A stretch of DNA of 64,000 nucleotides, from assembly GCF_002498315.1 (NCBI RefSeq), contig NZ_DAGX01000002.1, positions 888,783 to 952,782 of the forward strand, given 5' to 3'. The position numbers were made by a program, and so were the translations under genes. Positions 1 to 8,356 of the stretch are shown piece after piece. This DNA is from Methanofollis sp. UBA420. Its GTDB lineage: Archaea; Halobacteriota; Methanomicrobia; Methanomicrobiales; Methanofollaceae. The notes beneath the pieces were generated by a model. The model made no database searches. It was not told the DNA's origin and saw nothing but the letters and a program-made list of their open reading frames with translations. Within the stretch, counting starts at the first letter, position 1; every line of letters starts with the position of its first letter.

Positions 1-159
1 GCGGCAGGCTGCCTCCTCCTTATCGGGCTCGGCAGTTATGCCATGACCGGGAGGGCCGAGGTGCTGGCCAGGTACATCTCCTCTCTCTGCGTCGTCACCG
101 CCCTTATTGCAGCATGCAGCGGCATTGCCCTGACAGGCAGGGCATATTTACGAAGATGA
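1..159 (+). CDS. C-terminal end of an unidentified membrane protein (partial)
   Basis: The first 52 codons of the window are open in frame 1 and end in TGA at 157-159. The peptide has two hydrophobic stretches (around LLLIGLGSYA and CVVTALIAAC) separated by a short basic-acidic loop, and it ends in a positive tail (YLRR). This looks like the last two membrane segments of an integral membrane protein whose start lies before the window. There is not enough sequence to name a family. It converges on the hexuloisomerase gene, and the two stop codons are directly adjacent. Confidence 0.55.
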   Translation, partial: AAGCLLLIGLGSYAMTGRAEVLARYISSLCVVTALIAACSGIALTGRAYLRR

Positions 160-804
160 TCACTGGATATTCGAGATCCGCCCCTTGATCTCGTCGAGAC
201 TGCAGTGCTTCAGTTCCATCAGGGCTGAGAGGACCGCATCAGAAAATATGAGGGACGTCATCTCGAAGAGCGTTCCGAAGGGAGCGAATTCAGGAGAGAC
301 GGAGCGATACTGTCCGGTGAGTTGCCGCACCTCGTACTGTCCGGGAGTCTCGGGAACAGGCGGCGCCGCCACGCCAAGGTCCACGACGATCTCGGCGATC
401 CGGCCGAGGGTCGAGTCGGGCGTCGCAGTAAGGAGGCAGACCCGGCCGCCGAGGGCCTGCGCCGTTTCGCAGAACTCGACGATCGAGTGCGTCTCCCCTG
501 ACCCGGAGAAGGCGACAAGGAGGTCGCCCTTGCGCAGGGCCGGGGTGATCGTCTCCCCCACCACATAGGCCTCCATCCCGAGGTGCATCAGCCGCATCGC
601 AAACGCCCGGGCGACAAGGCCCGACCGCCCGGCACCCACCACATAGATCCTCTGTGCCGCAAGAATGGCGTCGACAAACGCGCCCGTCTCGGTATCGTCA
701 AGAACTCTCGCCGTCTCGCCGATCTTGTCGGTCATGAGGAGCATGAGGTCGGTGATACTGTAGCATCCCTCTGGCATCACCATCCCTTCGACCGCCCCCC
801 ACAT
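160..804 (-). CDS. hxlB: 6-phospho-3-hexuloisomerase (SIS domain)
   Basis: A 214-residue SIS-domain protein matching 6-phospho-3-hexuloisomerase, which interconverts 3-hexulose 6-phosphate and fructose 6-phosphate. In methanogens the reverse ribulose-monophosphate route makes ribose phosphates. The sugar-isomerase fold is visible in the glycine-rich YVVGAGRSG near residue 55, FSGSGETHS near residue 99 and the paired hydrophobic strands. Length is slightly above the usual 180-200 because of an N-terminal extension; the internal Met codons 8 and 10 are alternative starts. The ATG overlaps the iscU stop codon by one base, so it is probably the last gene of the tusA-dsrE-iscS-iscU operon. Formaldehyde-related sugar metabolism beside Fe-S genes is unusual. 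Confidence 0.85.
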   Translation of the reverse strand: MWGAVEGMVMPEGCYSITDLMLLMTDKIGETARVLDDTETGAFVDAILAAQRIYVVGAGRSGLVARAFAMRLMHLGMEAYVVGETITPALRKGDLLVAFSGSGETHSIVEFCETAQALGGRVCLLTATPDSTLGRIAEIVVDLGVAAPPVPETPGQYEVRQLTGQYRSVSPEFAPFGTLFEMTSLIFSDAVLSALMELKHCSLDEIKGRISNIQ

Positions 805-1226
805 CAGCGTGCCGGTTCTTCAATCGCCTCCTTCTTGGCCTCTTTTTTCGCCCGGTAATCCTTGATCGCCTCGTGCAGGGCGTCGGCCGCCAGGTTCGAG
901 CAGTGCATCTTCACCGGCGGCAGGCCTTCGAGTTCGTCGGCGACGTCCTGCCGCGTGATCTTCAGCGCCTCGTCGATATGCTTCCCTTTCGCCATCTCGG
1001 TGACCATGCTCGCGGTGGCGATCGCCGACCCGCAGCCGAAGGTCTTGAACTTGATCTCGGTGATCACGTCGTTCTCCACCCTGATCGAGACCTGCATCAG
1101 GTCCCCGCAGACAGGGTTTCCCACCGTCCCGATGCCATCGGCGTTCTCGATATCACCGACATTGCGGGGGTTCATGAAGTGGTCCATCACTTTTTTTGAA
1201 TAGCCGATCTGCGGCCTGTCCTCCAT
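804..1226 (-). CDS. iscU: Fe-S cluster assembly scaffold IscU/NifU-N
   Basis: A 140-residue IscU-type scaffold on which [2Fe-2S] clusters are built before transfer to apoproteins. The three ligand cysteines are present: C40 in NPVCGD with D42 next to it, C65 in FGCGSA, and C109 in MHCS. It also has LPPVK at about 102-106, the motif by which bacterial IscU is recognised by its Hsp70 chaperone. I start at the second in-frame ATG because GGAGGTG lies six bases before it; the ATG at 1241 would overlap that ribosome binding site. It lies 18 bp after the iscS-like gene and overlaps hxlB by one base. The C-terminal tail is lysine- and glutamate-rich. Confidence 0.93.
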   Translation of the reverse strand: MEDRPQIGYSKKVMDHFMNPRNVGDIENADGIGTVGNPVCGDLMQVSIRVENDVITEIKFKTFGCGSAIATASMVTEMAKGKHIDEALKITRQDVADELEGLPPVKMHCSNLAADALHEAIKDYRAKKEAKKEAIEEPAR

Positions 1227-1244
1227 ATCCCACACCTCCATACA

Positions 1245-2393
1245 TTACAGGGGAGAGATCGATCGCAGCCTCGTCACCGTCTCCTTCATCGCTCGGCCGA
1301 CGAGGGGCACGTCACCCATGGTATTCGACCGCCCGAGGCTCATCACCACCGACCCATGGGCCTCCTCATGCGCGAGGCCGATGGCCAGGAGCACATGGGA
1401 CGGTTCCAGGGTCCGTGAGGTGCAGGCCGAGCCTGTCGCCACCTGGATGCCGAAGAAGGTGTCCAGGTTCAGGAGGATGCTCTCCCCCTCGATCCTCGAG
1501 AACCTGAAACTCGCGTGGTTCGGGAGGCGGAAGTCGGGGTGGCCGGTGAGATAGGAGTCCTCAATCGTCAGAACCTCCTCGATCAGACTGTCCCGGACCA
1601 CCTTCTCCCGTGCCATCTCATCCTCCATCTCCAGGGCGGCAATGCGTGCCGCTTCCCCCATCCCCGCAATCGCAAAGACGTTCTCGGTCCCCGACCGCAG
1701 GCCCTTCTCCTGCCCGCCACCCGGCATTACGGTCTGGACCTTCACTCCAGGCCTGATGTAGAGCGCCGACGCACCCCTGGGCCCGCCGAGGTCATTGCCC
1801 GAGAGGGTCAGGAGATCGATCCCGTCCTTCTGCACGTCGATCGGGATCCGGCCCGCGGCCGCCGTGGCATTGACATGGAGATACGCCCCCTTCTCGTGCA
1901 CGATCGCGGCCGCCTCCCTGATCGGCTCCACGGTCCCGATCTCGTCGTTCGCATAATGGACCGAGACGACTGTCGTCTCAGGCGCGAGGTGCTCCTCCAG
2001 GAAAACGAGGTCGACGACCCCGTACCGGTCCACGGGCACGAAACCCAGGTCGAACCCCTGCTTCTGGAGATCTTTGGCCGGGTTCAGGACAGAGACGTGC
2101 TCAATAGCACTGACAAGGATGCTTTTTCCTTTTTTCCGGTTCCTGAGGGCCGTCCCCCTGACCGCCAGATTGTTGGACTCGGTGGCGCTGCCGGTAAAGA
2201 CGATCGTGGACGGCGTTTCTGCATGGACCAGGGCGGCCACCCGCACCCGTGCCTCTTCCACCGCCTGCTTCGCCGAAAGGCCGAGCGCGTACAGGGACGA
2301 GGGGTTGCCGTACTCCTCCTTCAGGTATCGCCCGGCAAAGGCAAGGACGCGGGGGTCGACAGGAACAGACGACGCATGATCCAGATAGACCAT
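1245..2393 (-). CDS. iscS: IscS/NifS-family protein lacking the PLP lysine
   Basis: A 382-residue fold-type I aminotransferase of the cysteine desulfurase family. The family framework is clear: YLDHAS at the N terminus, EHVSVL at 99-104, GGGQEKGLRSGTEN at 225-238 and the cysteine loop GSACTSR with C324. The cofactor site is not intact. The His-Lys pair that holds PLP in active enzymes is N200-D201; the Asp that contacts the pyridine nitrogen is N175; the following Gln is A178. It should not bind PLP normally or desulfurate cysteine. Archaeoglobus fulgidus IscS is known to have the same Lys-to-Asp change and to form a complex with IscU in which its cysteine can serve as a cluster ligand. Sulfur would come from elsewhere, perhaps TusA/DsrE or sulfide. 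Confidence 0.9.
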   Translation of the reverse strand: MVYLDHASSVPVDPRVLAFAGRYLKEEYGNPSSLYALGLSAKQAVEEARVRVAALVHAETPSTIVFTGSATESNNLAVRGTALRNRKKGKSILVSAIEHVSVLNPAKDLQKQGFDLGFVPVDRYGVVDLVFLEEHLAPETTVVSVHYANDEIGTVEPIREAAAIVHEKGAYLHVNATAAAGRIPIDVQKDGIDLLTLSGNDLGGPRGASALYIRPGVKVQTVMPGGGQEKGLRSGTENVFAIAGMGEAARIAALEMEDEMAREKVVRDSLIEEVLTIEDSYLTGHPDFRLPNHASFRFSRIEGESILLNLDTFFGIQVATGSACTSRTLEPSHVLLAIGLAHEEAHGSVVMSLGRSNTMGDVPLVGRAMKETVTRLRSISPL

Positions 2394-2404
2394 CCTCCCC
2401 TCCC

Positions 2405-2764
2405 TCAGAAGGTCATCACCGCGTCGGCGTCCAGGGCCAGGTCGTTGAGAGTCGCACCGCCGGCGATGGTCCCTTCAGGGATGAAGTCTCCCCTCGGAAC
2501 CCCGAGGAGTTGCGTGCTCTGTTCGCAGATGTAGATCTTCACCCCCGCGTCGACCGCCTGCCGCATCGCCTCTGCAAGCGTCGGGAAGGCCCCGATCCGG
2601 ATCTTCTCGGCCTCGCCTCTCCTGACCGCGGTGATCCCCTTGATCATGAAGAATATCGCCGCTTCCACTCCCATTGCTGCGGCGGTCGCCCCCAGGATAA
2701 AGGGGGCGTACAGCCTCTCGGGCGTGTCTGTCCCGCTTGTCTGGACATAGAGTATCTTTGCCAT
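2405..2764 (-). CDS. DsrE/DsrF-family sulfur relay protein
   Basis: A 119-residue protein of the DsrE-like fold. It has an N-terminal KILYVQTSGTD strand-loop, a central FFMIKGITAV helix and a conserved single cysteine in YICEQSTQ at about residue 80, in the position of the persulfide-carrying cysteine of DsrE/TusD proteins. Members pass persulfide sulfur between carriers. It sits 9 bp after the TusA-like gene and 11 bp before the iscS-like gene, so co-transcription is likely. In this operon a DsrE-TusA pair could deliver sulfur to IscU in place of the inactive IscS; this is inference. No membrane segment or signal peptide is visible. Confidence 0.8.
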   Translation of the reverse strand: MAKILYVQTSGTDTPERLYAPFILGATAAAMGVEAAIFFMIKGITAVRRGEAEKIRIGAFPTLAEAMRQAVDAGVKIYICEQSTQLLGVPRGDFIPEGTIAGGATLNDLALDADAVMTF

Positions 2765-2773
2765 TTTTCCGCC

Positions 2774-3016
2774 TCACTTCGTCCTTCGGATATAAAACGT
2801 CAGAATTCCCTCTTCTTTTTCCAATTTCACAATCTCATGGCCCATCCGTTTCGCCCACCGCGTGATGTCCTCCTCCGCGGCCGGGTCGTCGGCCTCTACC
2901 TTAAGAACCTCACCCACCCCGATCTTCTCGATCTCCTCCTTTGTGCGGGCGATCGGCATCGGGCAGTAGAGGCCGATGCAGTCGAGTTCTCGGTCTGGCG
3001 TGATCTCTTCGGTCAC
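2774..3016 (-). CDS. TusA/SirA-family sulfur carrier
   Basis: An 80-residue TusA-family protein. The diagnostic CPxP motif is present as CPMP at about residues 18-21, in the segment LDCIGLYCPMPI, with a second cysteine five residues before it. The family carries sulfur as a persulfide on the CPxP cysteine. The start codon is GTG with a purine-rich GGAGAGG close before it. It is the first gene of the minus-strand tusA-dsrE-iscS-iscU-hxlB cluster. The sulfur acceptor is not identifiable from sequence; IscU, thiolation enzymes or methanogen cofactor synthesis are all possible. Confidence 0.85.
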   Translation of the reverse strand: MTEEITPDRELDCIGLYCPMPIARTKEEIEKIGVGEVLKVEADDPAAEEDITRWAKRMGHEIVKLEKEEGILTFYIRRTK

Positions 3017-3517
3017 CCTCTCCCCTCCGCTATTGCAGTCCGCCCATGATGCATGACACAGTCCCCCTGTTCACCCGTCGGTGGATGCCGGCACGGATAT
3101 ACCTAACCCATGGTGGGCAGAGTGCACGGAGAGTACAATTACGAAAAAACCCCGGAAAGGATATTGCCCCCGGACTCATGGCGAGCAGTGCGGATCCCCC
3201 GACCCCACCCCTGTGGCGCCGTGGCAGACGCGCCCGGACCAAATACGCCAGGATCTGCCTCCAATCCGGGAGTCATACCACCCATTCAGGGCCATATCAA
3301 GGAGATCCGGCGATACGGGCGTACCGGAGTCTGCGTGCAAAACAGGATGAAATTCGGCAGGACTCAACGCCCCGGGGCCAAGCGTATGAGCTCAGGTAAT
3401 GTTCTCCCCTTCCCGGTCCCCCTGATACCAGGGAGAGAAAGGGAGAGAGGCAGGGAATCGTTCCGATATCGGGCTCTGCGGATATCCTCCAGAGCCAAAA
3501 AAGAGAGAAACCGCCCC
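3017..3517. other. Intergenic region upstream of the sulfur operon
   Basis: About 500 bases without a convincing gene. Short open frames here lack family features and overlap on both strands. The region should hold the promoter of the minus-strand sulfur operon near 3030-3070 and the 3' end of the ABC transporter operon. Its main content is copy A of a dispersed repeat (3236-3480), ending near a CCAGAGCC tail also seen by the second copy. Confidence 0.6.
3236..3480 (+). repeat. Dispersed ~245-bp intergenic repeat, copy A
   Basis: This segment aligns collinearly with 18958-19205. Shared blocks include CGGACCAAATACGCC, GGAGATCCGGCGAT, CGGCAGGACTCAACGCC and GGTAATGT, followed by a pyrimidine-rich then purine-rich stretch and CGGGCTCTG. 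I see no common reading frame with coding character. Both copies lie between genes and in the same + orientation. It may be a non-autonomous element or a structured RNA; the sequence alone does not decide. Confidence 0.7.
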
Positions 3518-4174
3518 TCATGTCGGGACGGCGAACTTCTTCTCGATCTGGTTGGCGGTGATGGTCGTCACCGTGACCAGGAAGAGGTAGACGACCGCGA
3601 TCACCGCAAAGGTCTCGTTGAAGAGGAAGTACTTCGTCGCCACCAGTTTTCCGGCCCCGGTCAGTTCGATGGCCGTGATCATGAACGCGAGTGAGGAGTA
3701 CTTGATCAGGTAGATGAACTCGTTCGTCATCCCCGGGATCGCACGGCGGAGGGCCTGCGGGAGGATGATATACCAGATCGACTGCCAGCGGCTCATGCCG
3801 AGGGCCTGGGCGGCGATCATCTGCCCTTCCTTCACCGAGAGGAGGGCACCCCTGATATACTCAGAATTATAGGCCGAGTTGCAGAAGACGAACCCGATCA
3901 CTGAGGCAAGGATGGGAGAGAGCCTGATCCCGAGAGACGGGAGTCCGAAGTACAGGATGAAGAGGAGCAGGAGGAGCGGACAGCCCTTGATGAAGGCGAC
4001 ATACCCCCGCAACAGCAGCGAGAGCCAGCGGCCCCCGTAGGTTCTCCCGAGGGCGACGCCGATCCCGAGGATGGCACCGAAGGGCGCCGCTGCCACGATC
4101 AGTTCGAGGGTCACGATCAGCCCTTCGAAGAGGGCCGGCAGGAGGATCGTTGTCAGAAAGACGAAGGTGTCCAT
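3518..4174 (-). CDS. Polar amino-acid ABC transporter permease (set 1, distal)
   Basis: A 218-residue inner-membrane permease of the HisM/GlnP family with about five hydrophobic segments. The EAA loop that contacts the ATPase is visible as EGQMIAAQALGMSRWQ at about residues 116-131, followed by IILPQALRRAIPG. With the neighbouring ATPase, the second permease and the lipoprotein it would form an importer for polar amino acids; the substrate cannot be read from sequence. It lies 11 bp after the ATPase gene. It is closely similar to the permease at 8357-9025, so the whole operon has been duplicated. Confidence 0.9.
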   Translation of the reverse strand: MDTFVFLTTILLPALFEGLIVTLELIVAAAPFGAILGIGVALGRTYGGRWLSLLLRGYVAFIKGCPLLLLLFILYFGLPSLGIRLSPILASVIGFVFCNSAYNSEYIRGALLSVKEGQMIAAQALGMSRWQSIWYIILPQALRRAIPGMTNEFIYLIKYSSLAFMITAIELTGAGKLVATKYFLFNETFAVIAVVYLFLVTVTTITANQIEKKFAVPT

Positions 4175-4185
4175 TTTCTCGCCGT

Positions 4186-4941
4186 TCAGTCCCCGTTATA
4201 GTCTCTGAACTTCCCGATGAAGTTCTTCGTTCTCGTAAACGCCGCGTCGTTCATGAGCTCTGCAGGGGAGCCGCGCTCCGCAACCTTGCCATGCTCCATA
4301 AAGAGCACCTCGTTTGCCACCGACAGGGCAAAGCCCATCTCATGAGTGACGACGAGCATCGTCATGCCCTGGCGTGCGAGGTTCTTCATCACTTCGAGCA
4401 CCTCGCGGGTCAGTTCCGGGTCGAGGGCCGAGGTCGGTTCGTCGAAGAGGATCACGTCGGGGTCCATCGCAAGGGCGCGGGCGATCGAGACGCGCTGTGC
4501 CTGACCGCCGGAGAGTTCGGCAGGGTAGTGGTCGGCCCAGTCCTCCATGCCGACTCGCCGTAACTCCGCAAGCGCCTTCTCGCGGGCAGACGCGGCGTCC
4601 ATCTTCTTCACCTTCAAGAGCGCAACCTCCACGTTCCGCACCGCGGTCAGGTGGTCGAAGAGGTAGAAGTTCTGGAAAACCATCCCGATCTTCTGCCTGA
4701 AGTAGTTGATGCGGGCGCCGGAGTTCGTCACCTCCTCGTCGTTCAGGAAGACGCGGCCCTGGTCAGGCAGGGTCAACTGGTTGATGCACCGCAGGAGCGT
4801 GCTCTTGCCCGTGCCGGACGGCCCGATAAACACCTTCGTCTCCCCCTTCCGCACATCGAAGGAGACGCCCTTCAACACCTCCCGGTCGCCATACGCCTTG
4901 TGGATCCCTTCCACGCGGAGGATATACTTGTCTGCACCCAT
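4186..4941 (-). CDS. Polar amino-acid ABC transporter ATPase (set 1)
   Basis: A 251-residue ABC ATPase of the GlnQ/HisP family. All nucleotide-binding motifs are intact: Walker A GPSGTGKST from residue 40, signature LSGGQ at 143-147, Walker B VILFDE at 163-168, and the switch histidine H200. It energises the two adjacent permeases. It is identical to the ATPase at 9018-9791 from residue 33 to 211 and differs only at 32 and 212 before the C-terminal tail diverges after about residue 219. The operon order is permease, ATPase, permease, with gaps of 2 and 11 bp. Confidence 0.95.
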   Translation of the reverse strand: MGADKYILRVEGIHKAYGDREVLKGVSFDVRKGETKVFIGPSGTGKSTLLRCINQLTLPDQGRVFLNDEEVTNSGARINYFRQKIGMVFQNFYLFDHLTAVRNVEVALLKVKKMDAASAREKALAELRRVGMEDWADHYPAELSGGQAQRVSIARALAMDPDVILFDEPTSALDPELTREVLEVMKNLARQGMTMLVVTHEMGFALSVANEVLFMEHGKVAERGSPAELMNDAAFTRTKNFIGKFRDYNGD

Positions 4942-4943
4942 TT

Positions 4944-5621
4944 TTACAGAGCTCCTTTTCCAAATCCGGGGATGCTGGTCTTCTTTTCAAGCACGTTGAG
5001 CGCCTTCATGCCGGCATAGTTCAGGAGGATGTAGACCCCGGCTATGGCCAGATAGATGGGCATCGTGATGTAGGTCTGCGCCACCATGTATGTCGCCCGT
5101 GTCAGGAGTTCCTGCACCCCGATTGCATAACAGATGGCCGTATCGGTCAGCACCGTCGGGTACTCGTTCGACCATCCGGGCAGGGCGATCCGCATCGCCT
5201 GCGGCAGGATGATGTGCCGGATCGCCTGAAAGCGGGTCATGCCCAGGGACCGCGCCGCGGTCATCTGCCCATCGCTGATCGACTGGATCGCACCCCGGAA
5301 GATCTGGGATTGGTACGCCGCCCCGCGGAGACCGAGTACCACGACGGCCACCAGCAAGGGGGGAACACCGCTCATGTTCAGAGACGGGAAGATGCCGAAG
5401 AAGAAGAGGAAGAGGAGCACGATCACCGGCAGACCCCTGAAGAACCAGACATATACCGAGATCACACTTTTTATCAGCCTGTTCCCGTAGATCTGGCCGA
5501 GAGCCATGGGAAGGCCGAAGATCAGCCCAACCCCAAGAGAGGCCAGGACAAGACCAAGTGTTTCCAGGAGACCCCAGAAAAGGTAGGGGATCCAATCCAG
5601 CAGGATAGATATGAAGTCCAT
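4944..5621 (-). CDS. Polar amino-acid ABC transporter permease (set 1, proximal)
   Basis: A 225-residue HisQ/GlnP-type permease with several membrane segments and the ATPase-contact loop DGQMTAARSLGMTRFQ at about 137-152, then HIILPQAMRIALPG. It ends in KKTSIPGFGKGAL, a tail shared exactly with the permease at 9794-10471. The gene lies 2 bp before the ATPase gene and about 155 bp after the binding-protein gene at 5776-6579. It should pair with the 3518-4174 permease as a heterodimer. Substrate unknown. Confidence 0.9.
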   Translation of the reverse strand: MDFISILLDWIPYLFWGLLETLGLVLASLGVGLIFGLPMALGQIYGNRLIKSVISVYVWFFRGLPVIVLLFLFFFGIFPSLNMSGVPPLLVAVVVLGLRGAAYQSQIFRGAIQSISDGQMTAARSLGMTRFQAIRHIILPQAMRIALPGWSNEYPTVLTDTAICYAIGVQELLTRATYMVAQTYITMPIYLAIAGVYILLNYAGMKALNVLEKKTSIPGFGKGAL

Positions 5622-5775
5622 GTTCAGTCCCTATCGGCCGTGTCCAGGATCGGCCTGACCCTTAGAATTCTGGAAATGGTTTCGAATACTCATACTTTGC
5701 CCGCATTTAAGAAAAGGTTTGGGGTTTGCCGTTGCGGTCGGTTGGCAAAAAAGGGATGATGGCGGGGATACCGCC

Positions 5776-6579
5776 TCATTTCATCTCGTATTTCTCAAGG
5801 AGTTCCTGCCACTTCGGCGAGGCCATCAGTTCGGTGAGTCCCTCATTGATGGTGGTGAGGAGTTCGGTGTCATCCTTGCGGATGGCGACGCCGTAGTTCT
5901 CGCCGGTGTAGATCTCGCCGATGATATGGGCGGGCTTGCCCTCGATCGCACTCAGGTGGGGGGGCCGGTCATAGACCGTGGCATCGATCCTCTCGTTAAC
6001 GAGGTCGGTGATGGCCAGCGGGAAGTTGTCGTAGAGTATCAGGTTCTTCTTCGGCATCTTGCCGGTCGCAATCAGGTTCTCCTCGACCCAGTAGGCGCCG
6101 GTCGTCCCGCGCTGGGCACCGATCACGGCCTTGCCCGCCTCGATGTCGGCCATCGTAACGGCGGAGTTGTTGCGGATGGCAAAGGACTGGTTGATCGTCA
6201 GGTACGGAATGGAGAAGTTCACCGCTTCCAGGCGCTCGGGGGTGATGGTCATGCCCGAGTAGACCATGTCGATCTTGTGGGCATTGAGTGCCGGGATGAT
6301 ACCGTCCCAGTCCATCGGCTGGATCTTCACGCGGAAGCCCTTCTTCTCAGCGATCCACTGGATAGACTCGACATCGAGACCGGTGATCGTGCCGTCCTTC
6401 TGGATGGATGCATAGGGCGGGTACGCCCCGTCGACACCGACCACATAGAGGGGCGTCTCATTGGCGCCGCTGGTTTCAGAACCCGGGCCCGCAGGAGTCT
6501 GGCTACCGGTACAACCTGCAAAACAGGTTGCAACGGCGAGCACAAGCACCAGCAGGACACCGTACATCTTCGCGTTCAT
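5776..6579 (-). CDS. Substrate-binding lipoprotein of amino-acid ABC transporter (set 1)
   Basis: An extracellular solute-binding protein of family 3 (about 267 residues). The N terminus is a lipoprotein signal: hydrophobic core then FAGC with the cysteine to be lipidated, followed by a Pro/Gly/Ser/Thr-rich linker. The binding domain has the family motifs PPYASIQKDG, GLDVESIQWIAE and KVDMVYSGMTITPER-like sequence. I use the start at MNAK because the paralogue at 10592 begins the same way; an ATG six codons upstream is also in frame. It captures the substrate outside the membrane for the transporter encoded downstream. Confidence 0.88.
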   Translation of the reverse strand: MNAKMYGVLLVLVLAVATCFAGCTGSQTPAGPGSETSGANETPLYVVGVDGAYPPYASIQKDGTITGLDVESIQWIAEKKGFRVKIQPMDWDGIIPALNAHKIDMVYSGMTITPERLEAVNFSIPYLTINQSFAIRNNSAVTMADIEAGKAVIGAQRGTTGAYWVEENLIATGKMPKKNLILYDNFPLAITDLVNERIDATVYDRPPHLSAIEGKPAHIIGEIYTGENYGVAIRKDDTELLTTINEGLTELMASPKWQELLEKYEMK

Positions 6580-6770
6580 TGATGATGAGTTAGGCATGAG
6601 GTTAATTTATCCTTTATGACTTGATGAGAGACAGGCCCCGCCAGGCAGCAGGGGAGAGGAACAGAGAGATTGTCCGAAGATATGGCAAATTGTGCGATAT
6701 AAACATAAATAAACAGATATTTGAAGAGCAATGAGCAGAAAATCACGCGAAAAAGAGGGGGAAGAAAGGG

Positions 6771-8275
6771 TCAGTCTGAGGCCTTCTTCTCTGCTTCCAC
6801 GCCATTGCAATTCCTGAGGGCGTACGAGACGAGGACAGAGAGGACAGGGAGGACGATGACCACCGCCCAGCCGACGAGGTTGGCAAGGAGAGGGTAACTG
6901 CCGTCGCCATAGGGGTTGGCGATCCCGTCGATAGTGTTGAGCACGATGGCGGTCCCGAGGAAAAGCGGGAGGACGACCCAGATACAGAGGTCCCACCAGC
7001 GCCCGACCTTCCAGTCGGAGAACCTGTTGACGAACTCGCGCATCTTCGGGGCGCCGTAGATATAGCCGATGACAATAGCCTCGCAGAGGCCGATGAAGAG
7101 GATCAGGAAGTTGTTGATGTAGTGGTCGATGATGTCAAGCCAGTACAGACCTGCATTGGTCATGAAGAGCAGGCCGACCGCAAAGGCGGCGACGCAGATG
7201 ATCGCGTTGAGGGTGCCGCGCGACAGCCGGGTATAGTCGGCGATCCCCGCGCTGACCGCCTCGACCAGGGAGAAGGCCGAGTCGATGCCGAGGGTGACGA
7301 GCATTATGAAGAAGAGAACACCGAAGAGTTCGGGCAGCACCGGGAGAGCGCTGATGATGGCCGGGTAGGTCACGAACGCAAGTTCGATCCCGCCCTTCAC
7401 AACCTCGGTCACGGCGACGCCGTTGACATGGGCGAGGTAGCCGAGGGTTGCAAAAACGGCGAGGCCCGCGACGAACGAGGTGACGCTGTCGGCGATCGCG
7501 ATGATGACGCCGTTCTTCACGACGTCTGAATTATCGCCGAGGAAACGGGAGTACGCGATGACGATCGCCATCGCAACGGACATCGAGTAGAAGACCTGCC
7601 CATATGCCGCAATCCAGACGCCCGGGTCAAAGAGTGCCGAGAATTGGGGTGTGAGATAGTAGGCAAGTCCGTCCATCGCACCCGGGAGGGTGACGCCGCG
7701 GACGACGAAGACGAGGAGCAGGATCCAGGGGAGGGTGACAGTGATCCAGACCATCTTCTCGACCGACTTAACGCCCTTGAAGATCGCGAAATAGATCCAG
7801 AGCCATGCGAGGACCGCACCGGCAAGGACAAAGAGGTTCACCGTTCCGAAGGAGAAGACAGAGTCGGATATCATCAAGAAGTCGTTGTAGAAGAACGCTC
7901 CCGGGTCAGATCCCCAGGCAAGGGAGAGGGAGAAACCCGCGTAGTCGAAGCTCCATGCGACGATGATCGCGTAATAGGTGACGATCAGGAAGGCCATGAA
8001 TACGGCGACCCAGCCGAGAGCGTCGAAGCCCCTTCCGAGCAGACGTTTGAACGCCAGGGGGGGCCTGCACGGGTTCGGTAGCCGACGCCGGTCTCCAGGA
8101 TCAGAAGGGGAATGCCGGCGGTCAGGAGGGCGATGAAGTAGGGGATGAGGAATGCACCGCCGCCGTTATCATAGGCGACATACGGGAAACGCCAGATATT
8201 CCCGAGGCCAACGGCAGAGCCGACGACCGCGAGGATAAACATGGTCCGTGAACTCCAGTACTGATTGTCTGCCAT
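6771..8275 (-). pseudogene. SNF-family Na+-dependent transporter, frameshifted in a poly-C tract
   Basis: Two overlapping minus-strand frames (7985-8275 and 6771-7997) together make one neurotransmitter:sodium symporter-family protein of about 501 residues. The N-terminal frame has the sodium-site signature [16 protein letters not shown]; the second frame continues from [15 protein letters not shown] through about ten more membrane segments. The break is at a run of seven C (plus strand G at 8057-8063): an eighth C would give continuous [14 protein letters not shown]. It is either a sequencing error, a recent mutation or slippage-based switching. Members import amino acids with Na+. It sits between the two ABC transporter operons on the same strand. 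Confidence 0.8.
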
Positions 8276-8356
8276 AAATATACCGGAAAAGAGGTTTTCG
8301 TCACACTACGATAACAATTCTGATTTTACCCGGTTAAACAGAGAAAAACAGGGAGT

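Noticed and set aside
3046..3399. Open frames inside the intergenic repeat at 3 kb.
   Set aside because: They are not conserved in the second copy of the repeat, so the repeat is not coding.
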